Shown here piece by piece: positions 1 to 5,785 of a stretch of 6,385 nt of DNA. This DNA comes from RUG11198 sp964600615 (lineage in GTDB: Bacteria; Bacillota_I; Bacilli_A; RF39; UBA660). A program made the position numbers and the translations under genes. The stretch spans positions 1-6,385 of the forward strand of contig CAZRJK010000035.1 of the NCBI GenBank assembly GCA_964600615.1, given 5' to 3'. Positions within the stretch are counted from its first letter, which is position 1, and every line of letters begins with the position of its first letter. The notes under the pieces are model-generated. The model did no database searches. It was not told where the DNA came from and was given only the letters and a program-made list of their open reading frames with translations.

Positions 1-308
1 TTAGATATAGCAAATCCTAATTTTTCATTAATAAAGATAAACTTAGGTTCCATACTAACAATTATTGGTTCACCAGTTAACTTTTCATAAGTTCTTCCTT
101 TATTAGTAGTTTTTTCAACACCTACAATTTGATTTTGCCCTAATGAATAATCGTATCTTTCAAATCTTAATTTAGTATTTCCAAATTTAATTGTATATAA
201 TGTGTTTTCATCATCAGGATATTCTCTATTTAAAAATAGAAAAATACCTCCAACAACTAATAATAAGACAACTAAAATTGAAATAGATAATATAATTTTC
301 TTTTTCAT
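1..308 (-). CDS. Membrane-anchored extracytoplasmic protein with Asp-box-like motif (3' end outside window)
   Basis: I translated this partial reading frame by hand: 102 residues are visible and the frame is still open at the window edge. It begins MKKK, followed by one hydrophobic segment at about residues 5-26, which is a signal anchor or signal peptide without a lipobox. The rest should lie outside the membrane. Residues 67-74 read TTNKGRTY, which fits a degenerate Asp-box (S-x-D-x-G-x-T-W) of the BNR/sialidase-like beta-propeller type. The following FINEKLGFAIS segment resembles the strand that usually follows such boxes. A propeller fold is therefore plausible, but one repeat is not proof and no enzymatic role can be claimed. 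The ATG at 306-308 has a strong Shine-Dalgarno AAGGTGG (316-322) seven bases upstream, overlapping the stop codon of the preceding gene. Translation of the two is probably coupled. Confidence 0.75.
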   Translation of the reverse strand, partial: MKKKIILSISILVVLLLVVGGIFLFLNREYPDDENTLYTIKFGNTKLRFERYDYSLGQNQIVGVEKTTNKGRTYEKLTGEPIIVSMEPKFIFINEKLGFAIS

Positions 309-320
309 AAACAAACCACC

Positions 321-764
321 TTAATTTCCCCAATTAATATATCCTTTATCTTCATAATCATTACATTTCAAGTATGCTTTATATGAAGTTGAACAATTAT
401 TTTGATGATCTAATGGATCTTCGTATTTTACTTTTATTACAACATATATATCACAATATGACTTCTTATCAATATCTAATAATTCTTCTTTTTTTAAATA
501 ACCATTATCAATTAAGAAAGAAGAATTATAGTAGGATTTTCCATCTTTTGCATCTTTATCAAAATCACTAGAAATAGGACAAGATGGATATTGAGCCTTT
601 ATATTCCATTCAACAGCTTTATTAACACTTTCCTTTATTTCTAAATATCTTTGATTATTACTTGTTTTTACATCATGTTGATGCTTTCTTATTCTTAAAA
701 TTATAAATGCAATTGTAGTAATTAATAAAATAACTATCAATAGAACAATGGTCTTTTTTTTCAT
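321..764 (-). CDS. Small membrane-anchored protein, pseudopilin-like ectodomain
   Basis: The product is 147 residues of unknown function. A KKK-led hydrophobic segment (about 5-23) is followed by basic residues (RIRKHQH) and a helical stretch at about 38-56. A compact ectodomain follows with four cysteines at 62, 104, 124 and 134. The layout of N-terminal helix, then LIDNGYLKKEEL (84-95), then a strand starting YCDIYVVI and a second cysteine near the C-terminus in YKAYLKC, resembles pilin or pseudopilin-like proteins of low-GC Gram-positives. The prepilin-peptidase signature (glycine before a phenylalanine, with glutamate at +5) is absent, so assembly into a pilus is not supported. I place the start at 764 rather than at a frame-extending ATG at 782, because a GAGGTG ribosome site (773-778) sits about eight bases before 764 and the predicted transcription start lies downstream of 782. 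The cysteines could form two extracellular disulfides. The next gene begins 12 bp after the stop codon, so the two form one unit. Confidence 0.8.
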   Translation of the reverse strand: MKKKTIVLLIVILLITTIAFIILRIRKHQHDVKTSNNQRYLEIKESVNKAVEWNIKAQYPSCPISSDFDKDAKDGKSYYNSSFLIDNGYLKKEELLDIDKKSYCDIYVVIKVKYEDPLDHQNNCSTSYKAYLKCNDYEDKGYINWGN

Positions 765-783
765 AGAATTACACCTCAACAAT

Positions 784-792
784 ATTATACCA
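784..792 (-). promoter_or_regulatory. Extended -10 promoter for the pseudopilin-like/Asp-box unit
   Basis: On the minus strand the sequence reads TGGTATAAT, a perfect extended -10 box. At 17-bp spacing the -35 position (807-812) reads GAAACA, a weak match lying in the loop of the preceding terminator. The predicted transcription start near 776-778 leaves only about 13 nt of leader, beginning at the GAGG ribosome site. The promoter is inferred from sequence only. Confidence 0.6.
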
Positions 793-794
793 CT

Positions 795-820
795 AAAAAA
801 GAGAATTGTTTCATTCTCTT
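795..820 (-). terminator. Rho-independent terminator after the sortase gene
   Basis: The perfect 8-bp inverted repeat aagagaat/attctctt (799-806 and 813-820) has a 6-nt loop. On the minus strand it is followed by a run of T (complement of 795-800). It ends transcription of the sortase gene and abuts the next promoter. Confidence 0.85.
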
Positions 821-825
821 ACCAA

Positions 826-846
826 ATCATAATATCTTAATCTTCC
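826..846 (-). repeat. Post-stop repeat, copy 1
   Basis: The plus-strand core taatatcttaat (830-841) lies 17 bp downstream of the sortase stop codon. Over 826-846 it matches copy 2 (5223-5243) at 20 of 21 positions, the difference being a/g at 829. It lies just before the sortase terminator. Its function is unknown. Confidence 0.6.
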
Positions 847-858
847 AATCTAAGACAT

Positions 859-1620
859 TTACTCATTTTCTATTAATTTAGCATGAAGTACAACTCGTTT
901 TTTACCATCACCAATACAACTTGATAATGTTAAAACTTTATCACTTGAATCTAATTCAACACCATAATCATAATTACTTCTAGATTTAATTTTATTAATG
1001 AATTTAGTAAACTCATCATCATTATTAAAAATAGTATTTATATAATAATCTTCTGGTGTAATTTGATATGTAGAAAATACTTGATATTTGTATTGTCCTT
1101 TTTCTGTTACTAATATTATTTCTAAATTTTCTTTGTTTTCTTGCCAACTCTTATCTAATACATTTTTTAATGTTCCAAACATAGATCCATCTTTTGTATT
1201 ATGACCGAATATAACTATATTCTTATCAGTTTCATCAAACTTATTATGATAATCACTAAATATCCATCCTGCTACATTATATTCTTTATTAAAATTATGT
1301 TTTAAATAATAACTATTATCATTACCTTTAACTACTACATAATCTATATTAGTGCCATTTACTTTTACATATGCAATAGTATCTGAATTTTGTTCTTTTA
1401 ATGATTTAAAATCAATATTATATTTAACTTCTTTTTCTTCCTCTTTTGGCTCAATAATAATATTTTCTTTTATATCTTCTATAATCTTTTTATTATCATC
1501 TACATCCTTTTTCCAATTGATAATATTTATAAGTGAGTATATTAATCCAAATAAGCAAATAAAAGTAAAAATTAATAATAGACTTATTCTATATTTCTTT
1601 TTTAATCTTCTTTTTGTCAT
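859..1620 (-). CDS. Class B-like sortase (cysteine transpeptidase)
   Basis: Sortases cleave a C-terminal sorting motif outside the membrane between Thr and the next residue and join the protein to peptidoglycan. This 253-residue protein has a basic N-terminus and one membrane anchor (about 12-34), a charged linker, then the catalytic domain. Family features visible are DYVVVKGNDNSYYLKHNF (93-110), the glycine-tryptophan-phenylalanine-aspartate block around 118-123, and IFGHNTKDGSMFG (137-149) with catalytic His140. The catalytic Cys235 lies in LTLSSC and the likely catalytic Arg242 in KKRVVLHAKL. The DN-YYL and GHN-KDGSMF blocks are typical of class B. The Cys-to-Arg spacing of seven is shorter than the ten of the Staphylococcus aureus SrtB active site as I recall it. 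The start at 1620 is chosen over an upstream in-frame GTG (1653) because GGAAGGA (1631-1637) lies ten bases before it. The likely substrate, ending in NPQTGD, is encoded immediately upstream. Confidence 0.93.
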   Translation of the reverse strand: MTKRRLKKKYRISLLLIFTFICLFGLIYSLINIINWKKDVDDNKKIIEDIKENIIIEPKEEEKEVKYNIDFKSLKEQNSDTIAYVKVNGTNIDYVVVKGNDNSYYLKHNFNKEYNVAGWIFSDYHNKFDETDKNIVIFGHNTKDGSMFGTLKNVLDKSWQENKENLEIILVTEKGQYKYQVFSTYQITPEDYYINTIFNNDDEFTKFINKIKSRSNYDYGVELDSSDKVLTLSSCIGDGKKRVVLHAKLIENE

Positions 1621-1644
1621 ATACTCATCTTCCTTCCATATACT

Positions 1645-1650
1645 ATTATA
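1645..1650 (-). promoter_or_regulatory. -10 box of the sortase promoter
   Basis: The minus strand reads AGTGTATAATAG, a consensus TATAAT directly after the T-run of the preceding terminator. No good -35 box is visible: the 17-bp position is ACTCGA, inside the hairpin. The predicted start near 1638 gives a leader of about 18 nt containing the ribosome site. Confidence 0.5.
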
Positions 1651-1654
1651 CACT

Positions 1655-1676
1655 AAAAAAGACTCTTTCGAGTCTT
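1655..1676 (-). terminator. Rho-independent terminator after the surface-protein gene
   Basis: The perfect 7-bp inverted repeat aagactc/gagtctt (1659-1665 and 1670-1676) has a 4-nt loop, GAAA on the transcribed strand. It is followed on the minus strand by a T-run (complement of 1655-1660). It separates the surface-protein gene from the sortase promoter; some read-through into the sortase is possible. Confidence 0.85.
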
Positions 1677-1681
1677 ACTTA

Positions 1682-3316
1682 TTAATCAAATCTTCTTTTT
1701 CTAATATATAATCCAGCTCCTGCAAGACCTATAATACTTAATCCCAACATTGAGATATAGAACATTATGTTATCACCTGTTTGAGGATTGTTTGTAGATT
1801 CTTCTGCCTTTGTTATTGTAAATTTTGTTGTAGCCTCTCCACCGTTATTAAATGCTACTTTTAATGTATGTTCTCCAACTGATAGTGAATTTACATAGTC
1901 CTTATTTAATGTTATTATTGTACTTCCTGATTTTGATGTATATTCTGTTGTTTCAGTTCCATCTACATATACTTTTCCACCATTTTCAAACAATGAATAA
2001 TCTGCATTTATTCTAAAAGTTAAAGTCTCATCTTGGTTTATTTTGTATGTTTGATTTGCTGTATCGTCTATATATTCATAAGTAGGCTTTTCAGCTGTTG
2101 CTTGTACTTTTGCGAAGAACATATAATATGTTGACCCATCAGCATTCCATTCACTCTTTTCAAACCCTGTTGTTTTTCCATTTACTTTTAATGTCATATT
2201 ATTATTATCTCTAAACACATATCCATCTTTAGCATGTAAGCTAACTTCTACATAATACTCTTTACCATCTTCAAATGTTCCAGTAAATGGCATATCATAT
2301 TCTCCAGCAGGTTTTTCACTAGGATATGCTGTTACATAAGCTATATGATCTATTTCATAATTTGGATTACTATCTAATGTTACTGTTGGTTTTGTAGTTA
2401 CTGTTGCTGTATCTCCAACTTTTGGACTTGCAATTCCAATATTTAATGTATTTATTTTTGTTATACTTTCTGTATCATCAATAGTTATATGTTCTGTATA
2501 AATACTAGCTACATGATTTATAATTGTAATATTACTTACTTCTACTAATTTAGCTTCTTCAAAGCTATAAGTCGTTGCAATTTGAGTACCAACAGAAACT
2601 GCTACTTGATTATTTTCTAATGCTTTTACATTCTGAATATCTGTTTCATTAATTGTACCAAAATCTAGAGGTACATATTCACTACCAACATATTCTTGTG
2701 GAATATATGAAGGATCTTCTTCCTGATGTGTAGCTTCAGCTGCATCCCAGCTTGCTTTTCTTTCTTGTTCTCTTGCTTCATATTTTGCTCTGTTTTCAGC
2801 TTCCGCATCAGTTTTTATTTCATTAAATAATACTGTAAGTGATTGTGCATTAGAAATTGCTGTTTGATTTATTCCATTTCCAGCTTCATTTGTTACACTT
2901 TTTACACTTCCTGTGGCAACTACGTTTCTACCAACCCATTCTGAAGATGTCCAATTTTCATTCATAGAGTTAACAAGAGAAGGGTCTGAACACACCATAA
3001 TTCCAACATTATCATCTCTTGTATAATTGTCTGGAATAAGTGATGAATACTCAGAAGCTAATACCGATTTCAATTTTGCTATTGTGGAAGGAGTAACTAA
3101 AAAATTTTTAGAATAAACATAACGTACTACAGTACCATCTTGTTTTGTAATTTTATTAGCATATACTTGTGAATTACCACCAGTATAAGCCATAACAATA
3201 CTTCCAACTTTTGAAGTTCCAATTCTACCTACATCATTAGCATTAACCATAGTAGGCATTAAGATGTTTATCAACATTATCAATATTAAAAATATATTTA
3301 TAATTTTTTTCTTCAT
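1682..3316 (-). CDS. Cell-wall-anchored surface protein with NPQTGD sorting signal
   Basis: The protein has 544 residues. A Sec signal peptide (basic MKKK, hydrophobic core 5-20) probably ends after VNA (24-26). The N-terminal region (about 27-160) is of unrecognised fold and has one cysteine (109). A charged Glu/Ala/Lys-rich stretch (about 164-205) is likely helical. Residues about 298-405 look like an immunoglobulin-like surface module (KVGD, then TGTFEDGKEYYVEVSLHAKDGYVF, then LKVNGK). Residues about 412-502 look like an X2-type Ig-like module (VYVDGTETTEY, SGSTIITLNKDYVNSLSVGEHTLKVAF). The C-terminus is a complete sorting signal: NPQTGD (510-515), a hydrophobic helix (517-537) and a basic RKRR tail. 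NPQT fits class B sortase substrates and the TG ending resembles LPXTG signals. The start at 3316 has GGAG eight bases upstream; an in-frame GTG at 3325 overlaps that site. Ligand and role are unknown; adhesion or binding is inferred from architecture. It follows the lipoprotein gene by 22 bp. Confidence 0.92.
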   Translation of the reverse strand: MKKKIINIFLILIMLINILMPTMVNANDVGRIGTSKVGSIVMAYTGGNSQVYANKITKQDGTVVRYVYSKNFLVTPSTIAKLKSVLASEYSSLIPDNYTRDDNVGIMVCSDPSLVNSMNENWTSSEWVGRNVVATGSVKSVTNEAGNGINQTAISNAQSLTVLFNEIKTDAEAENRAKYEAREQERKASWDAAEATHQEEDPSYIPQEYVGSEYVPLDFGTINETDIQNVKALENNQVAVSVGTQIATTYSFEEAKLVEVSNITIINHVASIYTEHITIDDTESITKINTLNIGIASPKVGDTATVTTKPTVTLDSNPNYEIDHIAYVTAYPSEKPAGEYDMPFTGTFEDGKEYYVEVSLHAKDGYVFRDNNNMTLKVNGKTTGFEKSEWNADGSTYYMFFAKVQATAEKPTYEYIDDTANQTYKINQDETLTFRINADYSLFENGGKVYVDGTETTEYTSKSGSTIITLNKDYVNSLSVGEHTLKVAFNNGGEATTKFTITKAEESTNNPQTGDNIMFYISMLGLSIIGLAGAGLYIRKRRFD

Positions 3317-3338
3317 AAAACACACTCCATTTCATATA

Positions 3339-3746
3339 CTATTTTTTTGTTATCGTTGCATTTGAATACAACACTTTTGCGTTACCATATGCTTCATCAA
3401 ATGTATTATCATAGAATTCATTATTTGCTCCTGTACGCTTATAAGTAACAATATTTCCTTCTTGTTTATAATCTTCTATATAAGTTTTACCTTCCATATC
3501 CATACCATAAACAATAGCATTACTTTCCTTCAAAAACTCTAATCTATAATTTTCTGAAACACATTTGCCATTTTCAAATTCTAATGTTATATCATAGTTG
3601 GTTATAGCTTCCCATCTTGTACTTTTATCTACATCTGAGATAATTATACTTTTATATTCTTTCTCGGTAGATTTATTATTTTTACTACAACCAGTTATAG
3701 TTAATAATCCTATAATCACTATAAAGCACAATAATATTTTTTTCAT
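3339..3746 (-). CDS. Small lipoprotein of unknown function
   Basis: The protein has 135 residues. A short basic N-terminus (MKK) and hydrophobic core lead to a clear lipobox (L-T-I-T-G-C), with the lipidated cysteine at residue 20. The mature protein (about 116 residues) begins with a polar linker (SKNNKSTEKEYKS) and continues as an apparently beta-rich domain containing one further cysteine near 79. I do not recognise the family. It should be exported by Sec, lipidated by Lgt and tethered to the outer face of the membrane. GAGGAGG (3757-3763) lies ten bases before the ATG, a very strong ribosome site. The surface-protein gene starts 22 bp after its TAG stop, so the two are probably cotranscribed. 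A helper or ligand-binding role for the surface protein is only a positional guess. Confidence 0.88.
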   Translation of the reverse strand: MKKILLCFIVIIGLLTITGCSKNNKSTEKEYKSIIISDVDKSTRWEAITNYDITLEFENGKCVSENYRLEFLKESNAIVYGMDMEGKTYIEDYKQEGNIVTYKRTGANNEFYDNTFDEAYGNAKVLYSNATITKK

Positions 3747-3782
3747 ATTAAATAGTCCTCCTCTTATACATAATACTATATA

Positions 3783-3788
3783 ATTATA
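3783..3788 (-). promoter_or_regulatory. Candidate -10 box for the lipoprotein/surface-protein unit
   Basis: TATAAT is present on the minus strand in the 66-bp gap between the MFS-LuxR gene and the lipoprotein gene, with no recognisable -35 or TG extension. Alternative weak boxes (TATTAT at 3770-3775, TATAAG at 3764-3769) also occur. A promoter lacking a good -35 would suit activator dependence, but this is speculative. Confidence 0.4.
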
Positions 3789-3803
3789 AATTTAGGGAGG
3801 ATG

Positions 3804-3825
3804 AAAAAAGGGCTATTTAGCCCTT
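3804..3825 (-). terminator. Rho-independent terminator overlapping the stop codon of the MFS-LuxR gene
   Basis: The perfect 7-bp inverted repeat aagggct/agccctt (3808-3814 and 3819-3825) has a 4-nt loop and is followed on the minus strand by six T (complement of 3804-3809). It is the most G+C-rich hairpin in the window. Its 5' arm encodes the last residues of the regulator and the TAG stop lies in the loop and 3' arm (3813-3815), so coding sequence and terminator share bases. Confidence 0.9.
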
Positions 3826-5135
3826 AAATGATAAAATTCTTTCAATTCCTGCTTATTCATATTTGTTTTTTTATAAATATTTCTAACATGAACTTTTATT
3901 GTATTTATTGATAAATACAATTTATCAGCAATCTCTTGTCTAGTAAAATCCTTTACTAATAAATCTAAAACTTTTTCTTCAATAGAAGAAAGTTTATACT
4001 TTAATGATAATTCTTTTAGTTTGTCATCTTCTTTTATGTATTTATTTTTAATATATAAATAAATATATATACATAAAATAATAATTAAAATAACTGATTC
4101 TATAATTATTAATAAAACAAAATTATTTAATAAATGTGATTCTGTAATAGCTAAAATAACTTCTCCTATTCTTGCAAACATCAAACCATATGCAGATAAA
4201 TAATTATTATTTTTATTTGTATCAATCAGATTCATGAACGAAACTGCTCTAAATACAACAAAGAAACCAATCATAAAATAACAAATGCCTATAACAATAT
4301 TAGATGAAACACTCTGATTAATAAGCATTAAAGATATTAAATAAAAAACGAAACTAGATAATGTTATATAATCAAATATATCTTTAAATTTATCATAAAT
4401 TATTCCCGCTATTATTAAACCCAAACTATAATATAATCTACTATTAAAAAATAGCCATTCAACATTATGATTTTTAATAGTTATGAGATCAATAACACAA
4501 TCTGATAATAAAGACATAGCAACAACTAAAAATATTAATAAAACTAAATTTCTTCTAAAGTACTTTGATTTATTATTTATATTTATTTCATTCAACAAAT
4601 TATTTCTAACTATCAAAAATATATTCAATATCAATAGCGGTATAAAAAGGAATATAGATAAATAAAAATTGTTAATATTATTAGGAAGTAAAGTAATCAA
4701 GAATGCTAAAATAGATCCTGCCCCATATCCAAATGCAAAAACTCTTCCTCTATTTTTCCTTTCAATATTTGAAGCAATTAGCGAAAAATGATAACCTCCA
4801 CAGAAACCTGCTGTTCCAAAAAAACAACTTAAACATAAACAAATACACATCAATGTAACATTAGTAGTAGCATAAAATAGTAACAAACTAATTATTGTTA
4901 ATGACATACTCAAAATGTAATATTTCTTTATATTTTTAGTTTTCTTATACAATAAACTAAATATTAGAATTCCAAATGCCATTGCTAAATCACCAAACAA
5001 TATAGATATTTTATTTGAAAATTCAAATGAACTAAAACCTTCTAATACTGTATTTTGTGATAAATATATTGCACTACTCACAAAAAAACCAAGTGCTAAA
5101 ATAAAAATATATTTTAAATTATTTTTATTAAACAT
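3813..5135 (-). CDS. MFS-like 12-helix membrane protein fused to a LuxR-type DNA-binding domain
   Basis: The protein has 440 residues in two parts. Residues 1-365 carry about twelve hydrophobic segments (approximately 7-27, 46-64, 72-90, 94-121, 132-150, 157-176, 195-214, 227-247, 254-273, 277-297, 315-332, 337-362). A longer polar loop (about 178-195) in the middle suggests the 6+6 arrangement of a major facilitator fold. After a charged linker, residues about 374-435 form a LuxR/GerE helix-turn-helix (LSSIEEKVLDLLVKDFTRQ, then EIADKLYLSINTIKVHVRNI). The terminal domain should face the cytoplasm. No receiver domain or kinase is present, so the membrane part is the likely sensor or transporter-derived ligand binder (inference). 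Similar fusions are known, particularly from Actinobacteria such as Coriobacteriia. Candidate targets are the adjacent lipoprotein, surface-protein and sortase genes. AGGTG (5143-5147) lies seven bases before the ATG. Confidence 0.9.
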   Translation of the reverse strand: MFNKNNLKYIFILALGFFVSSAIYLSQNTVLEGFSSFEFSNKISILFGDLAMAFGILIFSLLYKKTKNIKKYYILSMSLTIISLLLFYATTNVTLMCICLCLSCFFGTAGFCGGYHFSLIASNIERKNRGRVFAFGYGAGSILAFLITLLPNNINNFYLSIFLFIPLLILNIFLIVRNNLLNEININNKSKYFRRNLVLLIFLVVAMSLLSDCVIDLITIKNHNVEWLFFNSRLYYSLGLIIAGIIYDKFKDIFDYITLSSFVFYLISLMLINQSVSSNIVIGICYFMIGFFVVFRAVSFMNLIDTNKNNNYLSAYGLMFARIGEVILAITESHLLNNFVLLIIIESVILIIILCIYIYLYIKNKYIKEDDKLKELSLKYKLSSIEEKVLDLLVKDFTRQEIADKLYLSINTIKVHVRNIYKKTNMNKQELKEFYHLRAK

Positions 5136-5154
5136 ACTGAATCACCTAATAATT

Positions 5155-5163
5155 ATTATAACA
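5155..5163 (-). promoter_or_regulatory. Extended -10 promoter of the MFS-LuxR gene
   Basis: The minus strand reads TGTTATAAT, a perfect extended -10. The -35 position at 17-bp spacing (5178-5183) is GTAAAA, in the loop of the preceding terminator, and is weak. The predicted start near 5147-5148 again coincides with the ribosome site, giving a leader of only about 12 nt. Confidence 0.6.
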
Positions 5164-5191
5164 TAAGAAAAGTAGATTTTTACATCTACTT
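5164..5191 (-). terminator. Rho-independent terminator after the soluble XRE regulator
   Basis: The perfect 8-bp inverted repeat aagtagat/atctactt (5170-5177 and 5184-5191) has a 6-nt loop. On the minus strand it is followed by a T-rich run interrupted by one C. It is AU-rich, so efficiency may be moderate. Confidence 0.75.
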
Positions 5192-5194
5192 GAG

Positions 5195-5214
5195 TGTTCT
5201 TGAAAGCAAGAACA
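5195..5214 (-). other. Second hairpin upstream of the terminator
   Basis: The perfect 8-bp inverted repeat tgttcttg/caagaaca (5195-5202 and 5207-5214) has a 4-nt loop and no T-run. On the transcribed strand it lies 3 nt before the terminator hairpin. A direct repeat gaacat occurs at 5210-5215 and 5219-5224, the first copy running into the hairpin. It may stabilise the mRNA 3' end, be part of a tandem terminator, or be a binding site. Confidence 0.55.
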
Positions 5215-5222
5215 TTCCGAAC

Positions 5223-5243
5223 ATCGTAATATCTTAATCTTCC
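5223..5243 (-). repeat. Post-stop repeat, copy 2 (overlaps stop codon)
   Basis: This is the same element as 826-846 (20 of 21 positions). Here the repeat covers the last codons and the TAA (5234-5236) of the XRE regulator gene. The minus-strand GGAAGATTAA is partly coding in this copy and entirely noncoding in copy 1. Confidence 0.6.
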
Positions 5244-5713
5244 GATACTTTTTTACCCAACTTCTTATAAAAGTCATAAGCATCTGAACATTCTTTTTTT
5301 GAAAGTTTTGTTTCTTTCATCATATAATCAACTGCTTCTTCTTTTGATTCAAATTTATTTAATAATACTATAGCCTCAGATATTCTATTTAAAGCATTAT
5401 CAAATTCTTTAAATGATATGCTTTTATCAGATGATTCATATAAATTATTTTTTAAAAGTTTTAACAAATTCTTATCTGCGATACTTTTATAATCATTATT
5501 ACTTATTTTTTGCCCTGCAAATAATTCATTTATTGTAATATTTAAAATATTACATAAAGGCTCATATTGAGAAGAATCTGGTAAGCATACACCATTTTCC
5601 CATTTAGAAATAGATTTATCTGTTGTTCCTAATTTTTCTGCTAATTGAACTTGTGTTAATCCTTTTTCCTTACGACATTCAGCAATAAATTTTCCAATTT
5701 TCTCTTGATCCAT
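5234..5713 (-). CDS. XRE-family transcriptional regulator, soluble
   Basis: The protein has 159 residues. The N-terminal XRE/Cro-C1 helix-turn-helix spans about residues 6-62: IGKFIAECRKEKGLTQVQLA, then the recognition helix TTDKSISKWENG (30-41), then PDSSQYEPLCNILNITINEL. The remaining 95 residues are charged and helical, with no membrane segment. The segment KEEAVDYMMKETKLSKKECSDAYDFY (124-149) faintly resembles the C-terminal L7/L12-like extension of some XRE proteins; this is weak. A dimeric DNA-binding repressor is the likely role and the target is unknown. The ATG at 5711-5713 has AAAGGAG (5721-5727) seven bases upstream. No toxin-like partner gene adjoins it. It starts 98 bp after the membrane-anchored XRE gene with no convincing terminator between them, so cotranscription is possible. 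Confidence 0.9.
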   Translation of the reverse strand: MDQEKIGKFIAECRKEKGLTQVQLAEKLGTTDKSISKWENGVCLPDSSQYEPLCNILNITINELFAGQKISNNDYKSIADKNLLKLLKNNLYESSDKSISFKEFDNALNRISEAIVLLNKFESKEEAVDYMMKETKLSKKECSDAYDFYKKLGKKVSED

Positions 5714-5734
5714 AATATTGCTCCTTTCGTAAAT

Positions 5735-5763
5735 ATTTTATCTTATTTTTTTATTCACTAACA
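5735..5763 (-). promoter_or_regulatory. Weak candidate promoter before the soluble XRE gene
   Basis: The minus strand has TAAAAT (5735-5740) as a possible -10 and TGTTAG (5758-5763) at 17-bp spacing as a poor -35. The intervening DNA is an A-rich run. The gene may instead be read through from the upstream XRE gene. Confidence 0.25.
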
Positions 5764-5785
5764 CCCATCAAAAGTAGAGTTTTTG

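Noticed and set aside
374..571. Plus-strand open frame of 65 codons
   Set aside because: It is antisense to the pseudopilin-like gene, has no ribosome site, and has low-complexity Leu/Tyr/His-rich content that mirrors AT-rich coding on the other strand.
321..764. True type IV pilin or competence pseudopilin
   Set aside because: The N-terminus lacks the prepilin peptidase cleavage motif and Glu5, and no assembly ATPase, platform protein or peptidase gene is nearby; only an ectodomain resemblance is claimed.
1621..1653. Upstream GTG start adding 11 residues to the sortase
   Set aside because: It would start within or before the predicted -10 region and lacks a ribosome site; the ATG at 1620 has one at the right distance. 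A four-codon mini-ORF in the leader (1625-1639) is also discounted because it lies in the ribosome-site sequence.
1352..1711. Plus-strand open frame of 119 codons
   Set aside because: It overlaps the sortase gene and its terminator on the opposite strand. Its Phe/Ser/Ile composition is that expected of an antisense shadow, and the sortase frame has clear catalytic motifs.
859..3746. Heme-acquisition (Isd-like) locus, suggested by SrtB + lipoprotein + NPQT protein
   Set aside because: I see no NEAT domain, no heme-binding motif and no ABC transporter genes; the surface modules look Ig-like.
3598..4665. Two short plus-strand open frames (3598-3783 and 4483-4665)
   Set aside because: Both are antisense to well-supported genes (lipoprotein, MFS-LuxR) and lack translation signals.
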